Shown: positions 44,321 to 54,322, counted from the first letter of the stretch. The stretch: DNA of 64,000 nt from Bacteroidota bacterium (GCA_016711825.1 JADJSG010000007.1:310001-374000); one strand, 5' to 3'. Notes: generated from the letters alone by a model not told the origin. Made by a program: numbers and translations.

Positions 44321-45096
44321 TTATATCGACTTCGCAATCATTTCAGCAATGTCTAAGGCTTGAATATCGTTTTCTTTCTCCCTGTTTTTATGCCATCGCT
44401 GAGCATGGTTAAGCAAAATGGACAATTGCTGGCTACCACAGTGGCACCAGAATCCACAACTTCTTTTGTTCTTTCGAAGTTAATGCGTGTAGTACCTGCT
44501 TCATCTTCTTTAAACATCTGAGCTCCGCCAGCACCACAACACAATCCATTGCTTCGGCATCGTTTAAGCTCTACCAGCTCGCCATCCAATGCTTGCAAAA
44601 CCTCTCGGGGTGCTTCATATATATTGTTGGCTCTACCCAAATAACAACTGTCATGATAAGTGATTCGTTTGCCTTTAAATTCGCCTCCTTCTTTGAGTTT
44701 TAATTTTCCTTCATTGATAAGTTGTTGCAAATACACTGCATGCGATATCACTTCGTATTGACCGCCTAATTCGGGGTATTCATTTTTGAGGGTATTGAAA
44801 CAATGGGGGCAGGTAGTTACAATTTTTTTACAGCATACATATTCATGGTTTGAATATTGTTGAATGCCATCATTTGAAATAAAAATTCATTACCGGCCCT
44901 TCGAGCAGGATCGCCTGTACACATTTCTTCTTTGCCTAATATGGCAAATTGAATACCCACATGATTGAGGATTTCTACAAAGGCTTTGGTTACTTTTTTG
45001 GGCCCTCGCATCAAAACTTCCTGCACAGCCAACCCAAAAAAGGATTTCAGGGGTTTCATTATTTGCTTGATATTCTTCGTATGTTTTTATAGTCAT
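44321..45096 (-). pseudogene. CCG-domain Fe-S oxidoreductase, HdrB-like (three frameshifts as sequenced)
   Basis: Joining four reading segments restores a normal protein of about 258 residues: MTIKTYEEY...LFWVGCAGSFDARAQ, then KVTKAFVEILNHVG...MNMYAVKK, then IVTTCPHCFNTLKNEYPE...CCGAGGAQMFKED, and finally GEKENDIQALDIAEMIAKSI. The breaks fall at a T6 run (44994-44999), a T7 run (44823-44829) and a C3 run (44380-44382). CCG-type cysteine motifs (HDSCYLGR, GLCCGAGG, NCPFC) are intact; they bind a cubane cluster in heterodisulfide-reductase-like subunits. Its natural partner is the membrane Fe-S protein at 45530-46846. Three homopolymer indels in one conserved gene strongly suggest sequencing error. 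Confidence 0.88.
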
Positions 45097-45102
45097 GTTT
45101 CG

Positions 45103-45531
45103 AATTTGAAAATTTGATAATTTGGCAATTTGAAAATTACAAACACCAATATTTTTTTATTTTTTAGACGTTGAAATTATTTTATTGATTATTAATTCTA
45201 TAGGTTTTATAATTCGAGTAATTCATTGTTTTTGGGGTAGCTAGGGATTTCGTGTATTATTTCCAACCAATATTTTGTTTCATCTACTTCCTCCTTTGCT
45301 GCGATTTTCATTTTATGGATAAAATCATTTTTACTTTCTGCATTTTGAGCTTCTCTAATGTTTGCTCCAATTGAAGTTGATGATTTTAATAATTGTCTTG
45401 CGATTACAAATTTTCTTTCTAATTCAAGTAATTCGCAAAAAAGAACTGATTTAATTGAAAAATCAAAAGTTAATTCAACGATTACATTTTTCTTGTCATT
45501 TCTCATTTTCAAATTCATTCATTTTCAAATT
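45103..45531. repeat. Inverted AATTTGAAAAT motifs flanking the four-helix-bundle gene
   Basis: AATTTGAAAAT occurs twice at the left (45103-45113, 45127-45137) and, in inverted orientation (ATTTTCAAATT), twice at the right (45505-45515, 45521-45531). The block fills exactly the space between the stop of the HdrC-like gene (45530) and the start of the HdrB-like gene (45096). It looks like an inserted unit carrying the small gene. Confidence 0.6.
45207..45506 (-). CDS. Four-helix-bundle protein (23S rRNA IVP/S23 family)
   Basis: I chose the start MRNDKKNV at 45506 (99 residues) because family members begin this way; 45518 adds four residues. The sequence FVIARQLLKSSTSIGANIREAQNAESKNDFIHKMKIAAKEEVDETKYWLEI is the family core. 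These small proteins were first seen inside intervening sequences of 23S rRNA genes and also occur scattered through Bacteroidota genomes with AT-rich flanking repeats. They form pentameric helical bundles; their function is not established. Here it separates two genes expected to be adjacent. Confidence 0.9.
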   Translation of the reverse strand: MRNDKKNVIVELTFDFSIKSVLFCELLELERKFVIARQLLKSSTSIGANIREAQNAESKNDFIHKMKIAAKEEVDETKYWLEIIHEIPSYPKNNELLEL

Positions 45532-46846
45532 ATTCTTTTGTCCACAAGTCTCTATCGTCAGGGCTAAATTTCCATGGGGCCATATTGTTTTCTATATTGC
45601 TAAACATCATATTCCATTCTTGTGGTGAATTGCTTTCCTCCATGACTAAATTTCTTCTCAATTGTATGATAATGTCTAAAGGTGATATACTTACCGGACA
45701 TTCTTCCACACATGCGTTGCAAGTGGTACACGCCCTTAGTTCTTCTACGGTAATGTAATCATGCAATAGGGTTTTGCCATCTTCTTTAAAGCTGGTATTG
45801 AGATTTATATTTTTTCCCACTTCTTCTAAACGATCGCGTGTATCCATCATGATTTTGCGAGGTGATAACTTCTTGCCAGTGATATTGGCTGGACAAACAC
45901 TGCTACAACGGCCACATTCGGTACAGCTATAAGCATCCATCAAATTTTTCCAACTAAGGTCTTGTACATCTTTTGCACCAAATTTCAATACATGATTTGC
46001 ATCGGCATTGGCAGGGGCTAATTCGGGTTGCATCATATACAATACTTCTTGTTGTATTTCTTTCATATTGGGCATTTTGCCTGTCGAAGAAAGTTTGGCA
46101 TAATAGGCATTCGGAAAGGCAAGTATCACATGTAAATGCTTCGAATAAGGGAGGTAATTCATGAATACAAAAATGCCCACAATATGCAACCACCAACAGC
46201 TTCGTTCAATGGCCGTTAACATAGGTATCGATAATCCTGAAAACAGGGGAGTAAGATGCGATGATATTAAAAAGGAGCTGGTAGTAGGGTAATGTTCAGC
46301 GCCTGCTTGCTGCAATGCCAAATCGCAGGCATTCATGATCAATAATAAGGACATCAACACAATTTCAAAGATTAATATATAATTGGCATCACTGCGAGGC
46401 CATCCACTGAGCAACTCGCCTTTGTTGAGCCTGCTTACTTTTACCACATTTCTTCTGATTAAAAATATGACGCATGAAATCAATACAAGGAAGGCAAGGG
46501 TTTCAAATACACCAATTAAAATACTATAGAGTCCACCTAAAAAGGGAGCAAACAAGCGATGATGACCTGTTAATCCATCTAAAATAATTTCTAATATTTC
46601 GATATTGATGATGATAAAACCAGCATACACAAAGAAATGTAATACGGCCACCAAAGGATTTTTGAACATCTTTTTTTGTCCAAAGGCATTTAGCCACACA
46701 TTACGCCATCGCTGGCTTACATTATCATTGATCGCTTCATCTTTGCCAAGCTTTATGTTTCTGCGAATTTCTTTCACTTTTTTAGAGAATAAAAAAATGG
46801 CAATCGCAGTAATCAAGAGAAAAAGTAACTGTTGAACTAATTGCAT
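45530..46846 (-). CDS. Membrane Fe-S oxidoreductase, HdrC/NarI-like fusion
   Basis: A 438-residue protein: about five or six transmembrane helices fill residues 1-240, followed by a cytoplasmic ferredoxin-like domain with two [4Fe-4S] motifs, CTECGRCSSVCP (about 312-323) and CTTCNACVEECP (about 377-388). This architecture moves electrons between the quinone pool and soluble partners. The CCG-domain gene downstream (44321-45096) encodes the matching HdrB-like subunit. Its electron donor or acceptor in aerobic Bacteroidota is not established. A -7-like box (TAAATTTG on minus, 46874-46881) lies just upstream. Confidence 0.9.
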   Translation of the reverse strand: MQLVQQLLFLLITAIAIFLFSKKVKEIRRNIKLGKDEAINDNVSQRWRNVWLNAFGQKKMFKNPLVAVLHFFVYAGFIIINIEILEIILDGLTGHHRLFAPFLGGLYSILIGVFETLAFLVLISCVIFLIRRNVVKVSRLNKGELLSGWPRSDANYILIFEIVLMSLLLIMNACDLALQQAGAEHYPTTSSFLISSHLTPLFSGLSIPMLTAIERSCWWLHIVGIFVFMNYLPYSKHLHVILAFPNAYYAKLSSTGKMPNMKEIQQEVLYMMQPELAPANADANHVLKFGAKDVQDLSWKNLMDAYSCTECGRCSSVCPANITGKKLSPRKIMMDTRDRLEEVGKNINLNTSFKEDGKTLLHDYITVEELRACTTCNACVEECPVSISPLDIIIQLRRNLVMEESNSPQEWNMMFSNIENNMAPWKFSPDDRDLWTKE

Positions 46847-46905
46847 AAATTGTTTTTAGTATTGAACTTGCTACAAATTTAAACTGAATGTTGAATAAAT
46901 TAAGA

Positions 46906-46935
46906 TTTGTTTCCAATTTCTACAATGTATTTTTG
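46906..46935 (+). promoter_or_regulatory. Bacteroidota-type promoter
   Basis: TTTG at 46906-46909 and TATTTTTG at 46928-46935 are separated by 18 bp, matching the Bacteroidota primary sigma consensus (-33 TTTG, -7 TAnnTTTG). Transcription should begin near 46941, leaving a leader of only about 8 nt before ATG 46949. Confidence 0.7.
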
Positions 46936-46948
46936 CCAAAAAAGGCAT

Positions 46949-47446
46949 ATGGCTGTAAGAACTGAAATACTCAATGCTGCACAAGCAGATATGAAATTAA
47001 CCCGAATCGCATTTGAAATCGTAGAACAATATATCGATGCAAAAGAAATTACCTTAGCAGGTATTATAGATAGAGGGTATGATATTGCCAAATTAATCAA
47101 ACAAAAAATAGCCCTGATAAGCCCACTACAGGTTGAATTGATTTCAATACAAATAGATAAGTCAAATCCTATAGAATGCGAAGTGCTGGAGCCTTTTCAT
47201 GCAGCAAATAAAAGTATTATTCTGGTAGATGATGTGGCCGATTCGGGACGCACTGCCATGTATGCACTGAAACCTTTTTTAAAAGACTTGCCTGAAAAAA
47301 TTCAGCTTGCAGTATTGGTCGATAGAAAACATAAGAAATTTCCCGTAACAGCCGATTTTGTAGGGATTCAATTGTCAACCAACTTGCATGATACCATTCG
47401 AGTGGCTATTGCCAAAGATTTGTCATTGTCGGCCTATATTGAATAA
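46949..47446 (+). CDS. PyrR-like phosphoribosyltransferase
   Basis: The start at ATG 46949 (MAVRTEILNAA) gives 165 residues; an upstream ATG at 46907 falls inside the promoter and is rejected. The PRPP-binding motif ILVDDVADSGRTAMYAL (about 91-107) and the flexible-loop region IDRGYDIAKLIKQK identify a type I phosphoribosyltransferase. Overall pattern is closest to PyrR/uracil phosphoribosyltransferase: N-terminal RTEIL, a C-terminal VLVDRKHKKFPVTADFVG with the conserved basic and DFVG segments. It may salvage uracil and/or regulate pyrimidine genes; the latter cannot be shown here. Confidence 0.87.
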   Translation: MAVRTEILNAAQADMKLTRIAFEIVEQYIDAKEITLAGIIDRGYDIAKLIKQKIALISPLQVELISIQIDKSNPIECEVLEPFHAANKSIILVDDVADSGRTAMYALKPFLKDLPEKIQLAVLVDRKHKKFPVTADFVGIQLSTNLHDTIRVAIAKDLSLSAYIE

Positions 47447-47494
47447 TACCAACAACTCATTTAAGTTAATCGAATGGTTATTCTTTTAAATTCA

Positions 47495-47585
47495 ATGGGT
47501 ATGGCATTTTACCGTTATTTTCCAAACCACTTAATTGGTGTATATGGTAAAAAGGGGTGATTTGAGCCAATAGTCTCATACCCAT
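47495..47585 (+). other. Nested inverted-repeat structure upstream of the TonB receptor gene
   Basis: ATGGGTATG (47495-47503) pairs perfectly with CATACCCAT (47577-47585). Inside, TTTTACC (47507-47513) pairs with GGTAAAA (47546-47552), and inside that ACCA (47526-47529) pairs with TGGT (47536-47539). A separate palindrome, CAAGGG-AAC-CCCTTG (47619-47633), follows 24 bp before the receptor ATG. No T-tract follows the structure, so it is not a terminator. It could be a structured RNA leader or binding sites. It does not match a riboswitch I can recognise. Confidence 0.45.
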
Positions 47586-47656
47586 AAAAAAATACTATTT
47601 AAAATAGAATATTTGAAACAAGGGAACCCCTTGAAAATCGTAGTTTCGCATTTTTT

Positions 47657-50049
47657 ATGAACATACGTATACTACCTCTCATCGCATGCCTATTATTAAC
47701 AATCTCCTCATGGGCTCAAACAGGTGTTTTTAAAGGTATTGTAAAAGATGCCGTCAATAACCAACCTTTAGATATTGCAGTGGTTATATTGCAAGGCACT
47801 AACCTGGGAGCCAAAACAGATTCGAATGGTCGTTTTGAAATTGCCAACCTCAAACCAGGTTTGTATAATATAGAAGTCACCAGCATAGGTTACAAAAAGA
47901 AAGTGATTTATGAAATGGCTGTTGACAATGCTAAACCCAGTTTTGTAGAAATATTGCTTGAGCAGGCTCGAAATGAAATAAAAGAAGTTACGATCAAAGC
48001 GGGACGTAAAGACAAAACAGCCGAAAGCCCTCTTTCGCTCAAAATATTGGGGTAAACGAAATTCAACGCAATCCAGGCGGTAATCGTGATATAAGTAAGG
48101 TGATACAAAGTTTACCCGGGGCAGGTTCTAGTGTAGGTTTTCGCAATGATATCATTATCAGAGGCGGTGGCCCTTCAGAAAATAGGTTTTACCTCGATGG
48201 TATCGAAATACCCAATATCAATCACTTTGCTACCCAGGGCGCAAATGGCGGTCCGGTAGGTATACTGAATGTAGATTTTCTGCAAGATGTAGGATATTAC
48301 TCAGGCTCATTTCCAGCCAATAGGGGTAATACCTTGAGTAGTGTATTTGATTTTAAAATGAAAAACCCGCGTGCTGATGGATGGCATGGGGCTTTTACAC
48401 TAGGAACAAGCGATATTGGACTGCGTGCTGAAGGTCCATTGAGTGAGAAGGCAGGTTTGATGTTGAGTGTTAGACGTTCATACCTAAAACTATTGTTTCA
48501 ATCCTTAGGGCTTCCTTTTTTACCTACTTACAATGATGTGCAGGTGAAATACAAATACAATATTGACAGTAAAAATGAAATTACTTATTTGTTGTTGGGT
48601 GCTTATGATGTGTCGGTTTTAAATAAAGGAGAAGATAAAACAGATGAACAAAAGTATTTATTAAATGTATTGCCTGAACAAAAACAATGGAATTATACCA
48701 ATGGCATTATTTACAAACATTACAAAGCCAATAGTTTTCAAACCTTGGTTGTCAGTCGAAATATGTTGAATAATCATGCTTTTAAGTATACCAACAACGA
48801 TGAATCGCAACCCGCTATTTTAGAATATAAAAGCCAGGAAATTGAAAACAAACTTCGTTTAGAAAATACCATTCGAAACAATGATTGGAAAATCAATTAT
48901 GGTGTAGGAACTGAATATGTGAAATACAATAATAATACTTATAACGTATTGTCATTGCCAGGTGGAGTAGTCGACACCATACGATATACCGCTGCTATTG
49001 ATTTTTTTAAATATGGTTTGTTTGCCCAGGTTAGCAGACCTTTTGTCAATAACAATTTAACTTTGAGTGCTGGGTTGCGAATGGATGGAAATACCTATGC
49101 CACAAGCATGCAAAATCCACTCAATCAATTATCTCCCCGATTTTCAGCTTCTTATGCAATTACCAATAAGCTGAATGTAAATTTCAATACAGGGCTTTAT
49201 TATCAAACCCCTGCTTATACAACTTTAGGATTTAAAGACAGTTCTGGAAACTATGTCAATAGAAACAATAACCTAAAATATATGCGATGTGTACATGCGG
49301 TGGGTGGTTTAGAATACAGCAATAACAACAACGCACGATTTACGATTGAAGGGTTTTATAAGGGTTACTCGCAATATCCTCAAAGTGTGTTGAGAGGCAT
49401 TGCCCTGGCTAACGAAGGAGGTGACTTTGGTGTAGTGGGTAATGAAGCTGTGCGATCCTTATCGCAGGGGAGGGCTTATGGAATTGAATTGTTTGCCCAG
49501 CAAAAATTGTTTAAAGGATTTTATGGTCTTGCCGCAATTACCTTGTTTAGAAGTGAATTTATCAATGCCAATAAAACGACCTTTACACCAAGCAATTGGG
49601 ATCAACGATTTATTATAAACCTCACAGCAGGTAAAAAGCTAAAACGTAACTGGGAAATAGGAGCTAAGTTTAGGTTAACGGGTGGGCGACCTTATACACC
49701 TTACGATACCACATTATCGTCAATCACTTATATTTGGGATATTTCAAATCAGGGTCAGGTAGATTATTCAAGAATCAATGAAAATCGTTTGCCTGTCAAT
49801 CATCAACTTGATATACGTGTAGACAAAAAATTCTTTTTTAAACACTGGAATTTAAATTTATACTTAGATATTCAAAACGTGTATAAATTTTCAGCAAAAG
49901 ACCGTGAATATATTTCTGTAAAACGAGATGCGAATGGGCAAGCCCTTTTAGATCCTGCATTTTCGAATCCACCACGTTATCAAATGCAATTTTTACCCAA
50001 CAATACGGGTACCATATTGCCTACCATTGGTATCATTATCGAATATTAA
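47657..50049 (+). pseudogene. TonB-dependent outer membrane receptor (frameshifted as sequenced)
   Basis: A signal peptide (LLTISSWAQ) and carboxypeptidase-like regulatory domain (GVFKGIVKDAVNNQPLDIAVV...PGLYNIEVTSIGYKK) are followed by the plug (SLPGAGSSVGFRNDIIIRGGG...NRFYLDGIEIPNINHF) and a 22-strand barrel up to the final IGIIIEY. The frame breaks after SPLSLK; one base is missing from the A4 run at 48041-48044, and restoring it gives NIGVNEIQRNPGGNRDISKVIQ, a normal join. Repaired length is about 797 residues. It imports a large or scarce substrate using TonB energy; no SusD partner lies next to it, so the substrate is unknown. The indel is probably a sequencing error. Confidence 0.9.
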
Positions 50050-50051
50050 TG

Positions 50052-50762
50052 CTAATCTATGACCTTCATCGCATGACGTAACTGCTTAAAAAGCTTAAAA
50101 CCATGCTTAACAAATGAAAAGGTTTTGACACTTGCTGTGCCTCCCATTCGGTCTCTAAAATGAATTGGAATCCACTTAATTTGTGAAAGCTTTGCACAAC
50201 AAACACTTACAAATATATTGGCAAGATGAAAATCAACAGGTACTTTGTAAACAAATTTTGACAATACATCTACATGTATCAGTCGATAAGGTACATTCGG
50301 ATCGCGTACCCATTTACCTGTTGCTACCCAGGTAAATAAGGTTACAAAATACGAAACAATCGTGCGTTGCATACCATCGTCACGCGTCTTTCTTACACCG
50401 TAAATACATTGAAAGGAATCGGTAAAAGGGATGAAATTTTTAAAATATTGAGCATCACATTGACCGTCACTGTCAATTTGAAAAACCCAATCAGCCCCAT
50501 TTTCGATGGCCATCTGATAACCCATTACACAGGTTTGTCCATGCCCAGAATTAGACTTATTGATTATTTTTAATTTTGAATAATTATTAGCTAAGTTATT
50601 GATTTTCAATAATGTATCATCTTTACTTCCATCGTTAAGTAAACAAAGTACATAATTGATTTTTAATGTTTCTAATGCTGCAACCCATTCATTGACCACC
50701 AATTCAATCGCTTCTTCTTCGTTGTAAACTGGCATGATAACCCATAAATTCTTAATGGCCAT
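50052..50762 (-). CDS. Glycosyltransferase family 2 protein
   Basis: A 236-residue GT2 enzyme. The NLWVIMPVYNEEEAIELVV start, LNDGSKDDTL and the DxD-type FQIDSDGQCD (about 93-102) are the nucleotide-sugar and metal-binding motifs. There are no obvious C-terminal membrane helices, unlike many dolichol-phosphate mannosyltransferase relatives. It overlaps the upstream UDP-galactopyranose mutase gene by 11 bp, so it may act on the same envelope glycan. The donor sugar cannot be determined. Its stop lies 3 bp from the stop of the TonB receptor gene on the other strand. Confidence 0.9.
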   Translation of the reverse strand: MAIKNLWVIMPVYNEEEAIELVVNEWVAALETLKINYVLCLLNDGSKDDTLLKINNLANNYSKLKIINKSNSGHGQTCVMGYQMAIENGADWVFQIDSDGQCDAQYFKNFIPFTDSFQCIYGVRKTRDDGMQRTIVSYFVTLFTWVATGKWVRDPNVPYRLIHVDVLSKFVYKVPVDFHLANIFVSVCCAKLSQIKWIPIHFRDRMGGTASVKTFSFVKHGFKLFKQLRHAMKVID

Positions 50763-51876
50763 GTTTTGATTTTAAAACGTCAAATGTACGCAATGCATTT
50801 TCAATTACTTCATCCGTATTGAAATATTTATATTCTGCCAGGCGACCACAAAAATATACCTGGTGTGCCTTGGTTTCTTGTTCAGCCAATTCTTTATACT
50901 GTAAATAAAGGGCCTGGTTTTCATCGGTCGGTATAGGATAATAAGGATCTCCTTCCGCTTTTGGGTATTCGTATGAAATTACAGTTTGTGGATGCACTTG
51001 CCCTGTCACATGTTTGATTTCTACTGTGCGTGTATAATCATGTTCATTCGGATAATTAATTTGCACATTGTCTTGTACATAAGCCTGGTTTTTTACTTGA
51101 AAGTCAAATGACAAAGATCGCCATGCCAGTTTGCCCAATTTAAATTGAAAATACTCATCAATGGCTCCTGTATAGATAACCAAAGGTGGTTTATGAGTGA
51201 TGGTATTAAAATCAGTGGCTAATTGAATATCAATCAGGGGGTGTTGGGTCATTTTGGTAAACAAGGCAGTAAATCCTTCTTTGGGGGTGCATTGGTATGT
51301 ATGATCCACATATCGGCAATCATTATTTAAACGAATTGGAATACGCCCACAGACTGATGGAGATAAATCGCGCGGATGCATATCCCATTGTTTCAATGTA
51401 TATCCTAAGTAAAAGGCTTCATACATTTCTTTACCGACCCTCGACAAAACAAACTCTTCAGAATTTTTAGGAAAGGCTATTTTTTCTCTCTTTGATTCTA
51501 ACAATGCTGTAGCTTCTTCGGGTGTTAAAGAATCTTTGCCAAAAAACTGCGCCAACGTCAACAGGTTTATCGGAAACGGAAAATATTCATTACGCGTATA
51601 ACTCGTGACAAAATATTTGCCCGGAATCCATTCAGTAAATTGGGAAAGGTAATCCAATAGGTCCTTATTATTGGTTCTAAAATAATGAGGCCCATATTGA
51701 TGTATCATCACGCCACTTTCATGAAAACGGTCGTAACAATTGCCTGCTACATGATTTCTTTTATCGATGAGCAATACTTTCCAACCCAATTGCGTAGCGC
51801 ATCTTTCAGCAAGCACACAACCTACAGGCCCTGCACCCGCTATCAAAATGTCGTAAGAAGAATGAGATAAATTCAA
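50752..51876 (-). CDS. glf: UDP-galactopyranose mutase
   Basis: A 374-residue flavoprotein. The FAD-binding ILIAGAGPVGCVLAE (about 10-24), IDKRNHVAGNCYD and YGPHYFRTNN (about 61-70) motifs, the LYLGYTLKQW segment and the C-terminal GRLAEYKYFNTDEVI are characteristic of this enzyme. It interconverts UDP-galactopyranose and UDP-galactofuranose for incorporation into surface polysaccharide. It is translationally coupled to a GT2 glycosyltransferase gene. Confidence 0.95.
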   Translation of the reverse strand: MNLSHSSYDILIAGAGPVGCVLAERCATQLGWKVLLIDKRNHVAGNCYDRFHESGVMIHQYGPHYFRTNNKDLLDYLSQFTEWIPGKYFVTSYTRNEYFPFPINLLTLAQFFGKDSLTPEEATALLESKREKIAFPKNSEEFVLSRVGKEMYEAFYLGYTLKQWDMHPRDLSPSVCGRIPIRLNNDCRYVDHTYQCTPKEGFTALFTKMTQHPLIDIQLATDFNTITHKPPLVIYTGAIDEYFQFKLGKLAWRSLSFDFQVKNQAYVQDNVQINYPNEHDYTRTVEIKHVTGQVHPQTVISYEYPKAEGDPYYPIPTDENQALYLQYKELAEQETKAHQVYFCGRLAEYKYFNTDEVIENALRTFDVLKSKHGH

Positions 51877-52075
51877 AGTATATTATTTAAATTTGGATGA
51901 TTGAGAAATGTCAAATTTAAGACAGTCATTGACAAATTAAAATTATAATATTTACCCATCCTACATTTTTGTCAGCACCAATCTTTTTCAAATACAATGG
52001 CTATAGATGCTAAATGACTAAGGGGTTTAGTTTATGCTATCCCATTACGATTATTATTTTAAAAAACATGATGGC

Positions 52076-54322
52076 TTAACGTACCAGGGTTACATCTCCT
52101 TTTTTGTCGTAGACTACCCCAAGAGGTGTTGTAAACTTGCAGAAATAATAGTAAACACCCATATCAGACTTGACATTGTTTTTATTGGCACCATTCCATT
52201 TATATTGTGGATCATTGCTTTCAAACATCAAGGTGCCCCATCGGTCATATACCATAAATAAATAATCTTTCACATCGTTGAGATTAATATTGTGCATCAC
52301 AGGGCCAAAAAAATCATTGTTTTGATCCCCATTGGGTGAAAAGGCATTAGGGAAAAAGACTTCTTCTTTTTTGTAAATAGTTCCACAATGGGTAATAGAA
52401 TCCATACAGCCATCATCATTATAGGCAAATAAGGTAAAGCAATAAACGCCTGCCGAGTCAAAAGTTTGGGTGGTATTGACATTGTTTGATACTAGGTTAT
52501 TGTTATAATACCATGCAAAACTATTGGCATTGGTACTCAAATTGTTTAGTGTAAAAGTAGGTGTGAGGATACTTTGAATAGTAGGATTTACACTAAATTC
52601 AGCATGGGGTTGTTTAGATCGGTAGATGGTAAAAGTAATGGTGTCATAATCAGGACATAATCCTTTGCTAAATCCTGAAAGGGTATAGGTGGTAGTACTG
52701 TCAGGGCTAAAACGCAAAACGGATTGGGTTGCATCTGTGCTTACCCCCTGCAAGGGTGCATATTGAAGATAGGCATGAGAAGGGATATTTAATACGATGG
52801 TATCATTTTTACATAATATTGAATCCGTAGGTTTAGGTAAAATAAATTGAGCACCTTGGTTGAGTGAAGAATCGTGTACCCTTGCCCAATAGGCATCGCT
52901 TGAACCAACGGATGTTAAGCTTGTATTGCCAAATGTTGCAGGAGCCCTAAAAAATCCACAAACATATATTTGAGCGCCCTTGCCCTTAGTGACTGCATTG
53001 GCCCTGTCGTTGCTATCGAGTCCACCCCCTGTAATTGCCCATTGCCATTTGCCGTCAGGTGAAATTTTTGCCACAAAAGATTCTTCATATTTGCCAGTTC
53101 CTGTTATGATATTGTCTCCAAATTTGGCCCCTTCATTGATATCTCCACAGACATACACATTACACATCGAATCGGCCCATACATCATTTGCCCTTTCCCC
53201 TCCCAGGTCTGAACCTGCTCGTTTACCCCAAACGGGTTTACCTGTCTGGGCATCTATTTTTAATAAAAAAGCATCACGTTTATTATAATTCTTTACTATT
53301 ACAGTATCCATGATCAATGAATCGCGATGTTCACCGGCTACATATAAATACCCTTTTTTATCGGAACAAATACCGTTTGACCAGTCATCTTTATCACTTC
53401 CACCTCCTGTAACCCAATGAAAATTGCCTGATGAGTCATACTTCATTACAAAAAGGTCATAACCTCCAGAACTGGTCAAGGTGGTAGTGCCAAATGGCCA
53501 TGTATGATCATAGCCTCCAGTTACAAATACTCCACCCGAATCGTCTACACAAACGGCAATATCGCGTTCAATATATTTAGAGGTCGTAGTATCGTAAGGG
53601 AGGTTGCCAAAACATTTAGCCCATTGAAACTGTCCTGCACTGTTGATTTTTGCAAGCCAATAGCTATGCTGTTTTCCATTGGTATTGGTATTAGTCGCTG
53701 TAATCACATTGCCGCCACAATATAATGTGTTGCCTCCCATAAATCCTACAATATAGCTATTGCCTGCTTTATCAGTAGCAATGTCTAAACCTTGATCATC
53801 GCCACTATTGCTGCAAACAAATTGCCCCCACAGGTAATTACCATTTTTATCATGCTTTACAATAAAACACTGATCACCACCACCAAAGGCAGATCCTGTA
53901 ATATAATTGCCTGCGAAATGAATACCTGCACCTTCCCAAAAAGTGCCTGTAATCACACTATTCCCTTCGGCGTCTACATCCATACCCAATACGCGGTCGT
54001 CATAATGTTGCCCACCACTATTGGCCCAGTAACAATAACCTGTACTGTCAAATTTTGCTACAAATGCTTCTTTGCTTTGAATGTTATGTGCAAAATTGAG
54101 CACCAATTGATTAGTTCCTAAAGTGATGCTATTGCTAAAATATCCAGATACATAGATAAAACCCGATGAATCGGTTTTGATACATGTGGCTTTATCACTT
54201 TTGGTATTACCCATTTTTTGAGCCCATACCCATGTCTGAGCTGTACATGTTTGTTTACTTATTGCGAAGCAGGTAAAAAGGAAAGCAATATAAAGTAAGG
54301 TCTTTATTAAAAAGGATCTCAT
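52076..54322 (-). CDS. SBBP-repeat surface protein with gliding-type (T9SS type B) sorting domain
   Basis: A 748-residue protein with a signal peptide (TLLYIAFLFTCFAISKQTCTAQ). About nine repeats of the beta-propeller-repeat type (VWAQKMGNTKSDKA, FQWAKCFGN, FHWVTGGGSDKDDWSNGI, WQWAITGGGLDSNDRA) fill residues 30-470, each with a GxxYVxGxF strand. A PKD-like domain follows (about 570-650). The C-terminus is the CHU_C/gliding motility-associated type: VFFPNAFSPNGDQNNDFFGP...VYDRWGTLMFES...WNGANKN...MGVYYY. It should be exported by T9SS and held at the surface. Function is unknown. Confidence 0.87.
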   Translation of the reverse strand: MRSFLIKTLLYIAFLFTCFAISKQTCTAQTWVWAQKMGNTKSDKATCIKTDSSGFIYVSGYFSNSITLGTNQLVLNFAHNIQSKEAFVAKFDSTGYCYWANSGGQHYDDRVLGMDVDAEGNSVITGTFWEGAGIHFAGNYITGSAFGGGDQCFIVKHDKNGNYLWGQFVCSNSGDDQGLDIATDKAGNSYIVGFMGGNTLYCGGNVITATNTNTNGKQHSYWLAKINSAGQFQWAKCFGNLPYDTTTSKYIERDIAVCVDDSGGVFVTGGYDHTWPFGTTTLTSSGGYDLFVMKYDSSGNFHWVTGGGSDKDDWSNGICSDKKGYLYVAGEHRDSLIMDTVIVKNYNKRDAFLLKIDAQTGKPVWGKRAGSDLGGERANDVWADSMCNVYVCGDINEGAKFGDNIITGTGKYEESFVAKISPDGKWQWAITGGGLDSNDRANAVTKGKGAQIYVCGFFRAPATFGNTSLTSVGSSDAYWARVHDSSLNQGAQFILPKPTDSILCKNDTIVLNIPSHAYLQYAPLQGVSTDATQSVLRFSPDSTTTYTLSGFSKGLCPDYDTITFTIYRSKQPHAEFSVNPTIQSILTPTFTLNNLSTNANSFAWYYNNNLVSNNVNTTQTFDSAGVYCFTLFAYNDDGCMDSITHCGTIYKKEEVFFPNAFSPNGDQNNDFFGPVMHNINLNDVKDYLFMVYDRWGTLMFESNDPQYKWNGANKNNVKSDMGVYYYFCKFTTPLGVVYDKKGDVTLVR

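Noticed and set aside
46907..46948. Upstream ATG for the PyrR-like gene
   Set aside because: It lies inside the predicted promoter (46906-46935), and family members begin at the MAVRTEIL-type start.
47495..47585. Cobalamin or TPP riboswitch upstream of the TonB receptor
   Set aside because: I could not find the conserved B12 box or the TPP core motifs; only generic nested stems are present.
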